DNA of 5,687 nt. It comes from Pseudomonas sp. (GTDB taxonomy: Bacteria > Pseudomonadota > Gammaproteobacteria > Pseudomonadales > Pseudomonadaceae). Position numbers and translations under genes: made by a program. Position 1 is the stretch's first letter; the number at the start of each line of letters is the position of its first letter. Positions 3,445 through 5,687 of the stretch are shown here, piece after piece. The notes under the pieces were generated by a model. It was given only the letters and a program-made list of their open reading frames with translations, did not search any database and was not told the DNA's origin. The stretch is taken from the NCBI GenBank assembly GCA_003527165.1, contig DPSI01000105.1, positions 2,324 through 8,010 of the forward strand, in the 5' to 3' direction.

Positions 3445-5687
3445 ATGACTAAAGCACGCTCCTCTCGTTCCCGTTCCAAACGCCGATCCGGTGGCTCTCG
3501 TCCCTGGCTGGGCTGGGTGATCAAACTATCCATTGTGGCCCTGGTGGTCTTCGCCGGGGTCGCCGTTTACCTCGATGCCGTGGTGCAGGAGAAGTTCTCC
3601 GGCAAACGCTGGACGATTCCGGCAACGGTTTATGCACGGCCGCTTGAATTGTTCGTTGGGCAAAAGCTCGCCAAGAATGATTTTCTGACCGAACTCGATG
3701 CGCTGGGGTATCGCCGCGAAAAGGCTGTCAGTGGTCCCGGCAGCATGTCGGTTGCCGCAAACGCCGTGGAAATGCATACCCGCGGGTTCCGGTTTTATGA
3801 GGGAGCTGAAGAGTCACAGCGCATCCGGGTGCGTTTCTCCGGTGACTTCGTTGCCGGTCTGACGCGAGCCAATGGCAGTGAACTTCCAGTGGCGCGCCTT
3901 GAACCTGTAACCATCGGCGGACTTTATCCGGCGCACAACGAAGATCGCATCCTCATTAAGCTCGACCAGGTACCCCCTTACCTTGTCGAGACCCTGGTTG
4001 CGGTCGAGGACAGGGAGTTTTTTGACCATTTCGGTGTTTCGCCCAAATCCATCGCGCGCGCCATCTGGGTCAACCTGACCGCTGGCGAAGTGCGCCAAGG
4101 CGGCAGTACGCTGACCCAGCAGCTGGTCAAGAACTTTTATCTGACCAACGAGCGTAGTCTCAGCCGCAAGGCCACCGAAGCGATGATGGCCGTACTGCTG
4201 GAGCTGCATTACGACAAGAATGAAATTCTCGAGGCCTACCTCAACGAGGTGTTTCTCGGGCAGGACGGCCGCAGGGCCATTCATGGGTTCGGCTTGGCCA
4301 GCCAGTATTTCTTTGGTCGGCCACTCGCCGAGTTGAGTGTGCAGCACGTTGCGCTGCTGGTCGGCATGGTGAAGGGGCCGACTTACTATAATCCGCGGCG
4401 CCATCCGGAGCGGGCATTGGAGCGTCGTAACCTCGTTCTGGACCTTTTAGCCGAGCAGCAAGTGCTCAGTCCCGAGGAAGCAATAGCGGCTCGACAGGCG
4501 CCGCTGGGGGTCACGCAACGGGGCAGTCTTGCCGACAGTTCTTATCCGGCATTCCTGGATCTGGTCAAGCGCCAGCTGCGTGAGGACTACCGTGATGAGG
4601 ATTTGACGGAGGAAGGCCTGCGGGTCTTCACCAGCTTCGACCCGATTTTGCAGCGCAAGGCAGAGCAGGCCATGAGCGAGACGTTGAAGCGTCTCGGCAA
4701 GGCTGCGGAGGGCGTCGAGGGCGCAATGCTGGTCACCAATCCGGAAACCGGAGAGCTTCAGGCGATGCTGGGCAGTCGTCAGCCCGGGTTCGCTGGATTC
4801 AATCGGGCGTTGGACGCGTCGCGCCCGATCGGGTCGCTGATCAAACCGGCCATTTATCTTGCTGCCCTGGAGAAGCCCAGCCAGTACACCCTGACCAGTC
4901 TGTTGGAAGACGAGCCGTTTTCGGTCAAGGGTGCCGATGGTCAGATCTGGAAACCTCAGAACTATGGACGCACCGCGCACGGTACCGTCTATCTCTACCA
5001 GGCGCTGGCCAATTCCTACAATCTGTCCACGGCGCGCCTGGGCCTCGATCTGGGGGTGCCTCACGTGCTGAAAACCCTGGAGCGGTTGGGCGCTTCGCCA
5101 CAATGGCCAGCCTATCCTTCGATGCTGCTGGGCGCGGGTGGTCTACGGCCTATCGAAGTCGCGGGTATGTACCAGACACTGGCCAATGGCGGTTTCAATA
5201 CGCCCCTGCGTGGTATTCGCAGCGTCGTTGCCGCTGACGGTGAGCCGCTCAGTCGCTATCCGTTCAAGATCGAGCAGCGTTTCGATGCAGGTGCTATCTA
5301 CCTGACCCAGTACGCCATGCAACGCGTCATGCTCGAAGGTACGGGGCGTTCGGCCTACAATCATGTGCCGAAATCATTGACCTTGGCGGGCAAGACCGGC
5401 ACCACCAACGACTCGCGCGATAGTTGGTTCGCCGGATTCAGTCAGGACCTCCTGGCGGTGGTCTGGCTGGGGCGTGACGATAACGGCAAGACGTCGCTGA
5501 CCGGCGCCACCGGAGCCTTACAGATCTGGGCGGACTTCATGCGCCGTGCCGATCCGCTGCCGCTGCAGGCCTTGCTCCCCGAGAATGTGGAGATGGCTTG
5601 GGTGGATGCGCAGACTGGGCAGGGGACGTTGGAGAATTGTCCTGACGCCGTGCAGATTCCCTACATTCGCGGTAGCGAGCCCGCGCC
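3445..5687 (+). CDS. mrcB: penicillin-binding protein 1b, bifunctional peptidoglycan synthase (3' end outside window)
   Basis: This class A PBP polymerises lipid II into glycan strands and cross-links them by transpeptidation, anchored in the inner membrane and facing the periplasm. The window shows 747 codons; the family is about 770-850 residues, so only a short tail is missing. In order: a basic cytoplasmic tail rich in Arg and Ser (1-20), one membrane helix (about 21-43), a UB2H-like domain (about 65-150) where an outer-membrane lipoprotein activator binds in PBP1b proteins, the GT51 domain with EDREF (catalytic Glu188), GGSTLTQQ (219-226) and Glu245 in RKATEAMM, then the transpeptidase with Ser464-Leu-Ile-Lys467, Ser524-Tyr-Asn526 and Lys650-Thr-Gly-Thr653. 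All catalytic motifs are intact. In P. aeruginosa the gene is also called ponB. ATG 3445 is chosen for the basic tail and membrane helix, despite lacking a Shine-Dalgarno sequence. Confidence 0.97.
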   Translation, partial: MTKARSSRSRSKRRSGGSRPWLGWVIKLSIVALVVFAGVAVYLDAVVQEKFSGKRWTIPATVYARPLELFVGQKLAKNDFLTELDALGYRREKAVSGPGSMSVAANAVEMHTRGFRFYEGAEESQRIRVRFSGDFVAGLTRANGSELPVARLEPVTIGGLYPAHNEDRILIKLDQVPPYLVETLVAVEDREFFDHFGVSPKSIARAIWVNLTAGEVRQGGSTLTQQLVKNFYLTNERSLSRKATEAMMAVLLELHYDKNEILEAYLNEVFLGQDGRRAIHGFGLASQYFFGRPLAELSVQHVALLVGMVKGPTYYNPRRHPERALERRNLVLDLLAEQQVLSPEEAIAARQAPLGVTQRGSLADSSYPAFLDLVKRQLREDYRDEDLTEEGLRVFTSFDPILQRKAEQAMSETLKRLGKAAEGVEGAMLVTNPETGELQAMLGSRQPGFAGFNRALDASRPIGSLIKPAIYLAALEKPSQYTLTSLLEDEPFSVKGADGQIWKPQNYGRTAHGTVYLYQALANSYNLSTARLGLDLGVPHVLKTLERLGASPQWPAYPSMLLGAGGLRPIEVAGMYQTLANGGFNTPLRGIRSVVAADGEPLSRYPFKIEQRFDAGAIYLTQYAMQRVMLEGTGRSAYNHVPKSLTLAGKTGTTNDSRDSWFAGFSQDLLAVVWLGRDDNGKTSLTGATGALQIWADFMRRADPLPLQALLPENVEMAWVDAQTGQGTLENCPDAVQIPYIRGSEPA

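Noticed and set aside
3814..4404. Minus-strand open frame of 196 codons
   Set aside because: It lies wholly inside mrcB on the opposite strand, shows no family resemblance, and the mrcB frame has intact GT51 motifs through it.
4447..5103. Minus-strand open frame of 218 codons
   Set aside because: It is antisense to the transpeptidase region of mrcB, including the Ser464 and Ser524 motifs; a shadow frame typical of GC-rich DNA.

Overview
The window looks like chromosomal core DNA from Pseudomonas or a close relative such as the Stutzerimonas group. This rests on fairly GC-rich DNA, a PBP1b-type protein, and a gene order that matches my memory of the P. aeruginosa mrcB (PA4700), PA4701 ... cbpA (PA4704) neighbourhood. 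The species cannot be fixed from the sequence alone. I see no mobile element, CRISPR array, tRNA, rRNA or prophage gene.

Layout. Four genes lie on the minus strand and one on the plus strand. From the left edge: (1) the 5' part of cbpA, a cyclic-nucleotide-binding-like protein, minus, cut by the window edge; (2) a 90-residue TfoX C-terminal-domain protein, minus; (3) a 250-residue class I SAM-dependent methyltransferase, minus, whose stop codon overlaps the Shine-Dalgarno sequence of gene 2, so 3 and 2 form a tight pair; (4) a protein of about 520 residues fusing an aminoglycoside-phosphotransferase-like domain to a P-loop kinase-like domain, minus; (5) mrcB, encoding the bifunctional peptidoglycan synthase PBP1b, plus, with 747 codons visible before the right edge.

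Control regions. The 105-base gap before cbpA holds a sigma70-like promoter and a CRP/Vfr-like palindrome centred about 60.5 bases upstream of the predicted start, as in a class I cAMP-receptor promoter. The gap between genes 4 and 3 holds a perfect 11-bp-stem hairpin abutting a -10-like hexamer. The gap between genes 4 and 5 is a divergent promoter region. Gene 4 has a fair -35/-10 pair. mrcB has a perfect TATAAT ending only 8 bases before its ATG and no Shine-Dalgarno, which predicts a leaderless or nearly leaderless message.

Function together. Only mrcB has a role readable with certainty: it polymerises and cross-links peptidoglycan at the inner membrane. cbpA is a known type of cAMP-binding protein. 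The methyltransferase, TfoX-C protein and phosphotransferase/P-loop fusion have recognisable folds but no assigned substrate. Nothing here is clearly a new system. The best leads are the mrcB start, the cbpA control region and the unexplained kinase fusion divergent from a cell-wall synthase.
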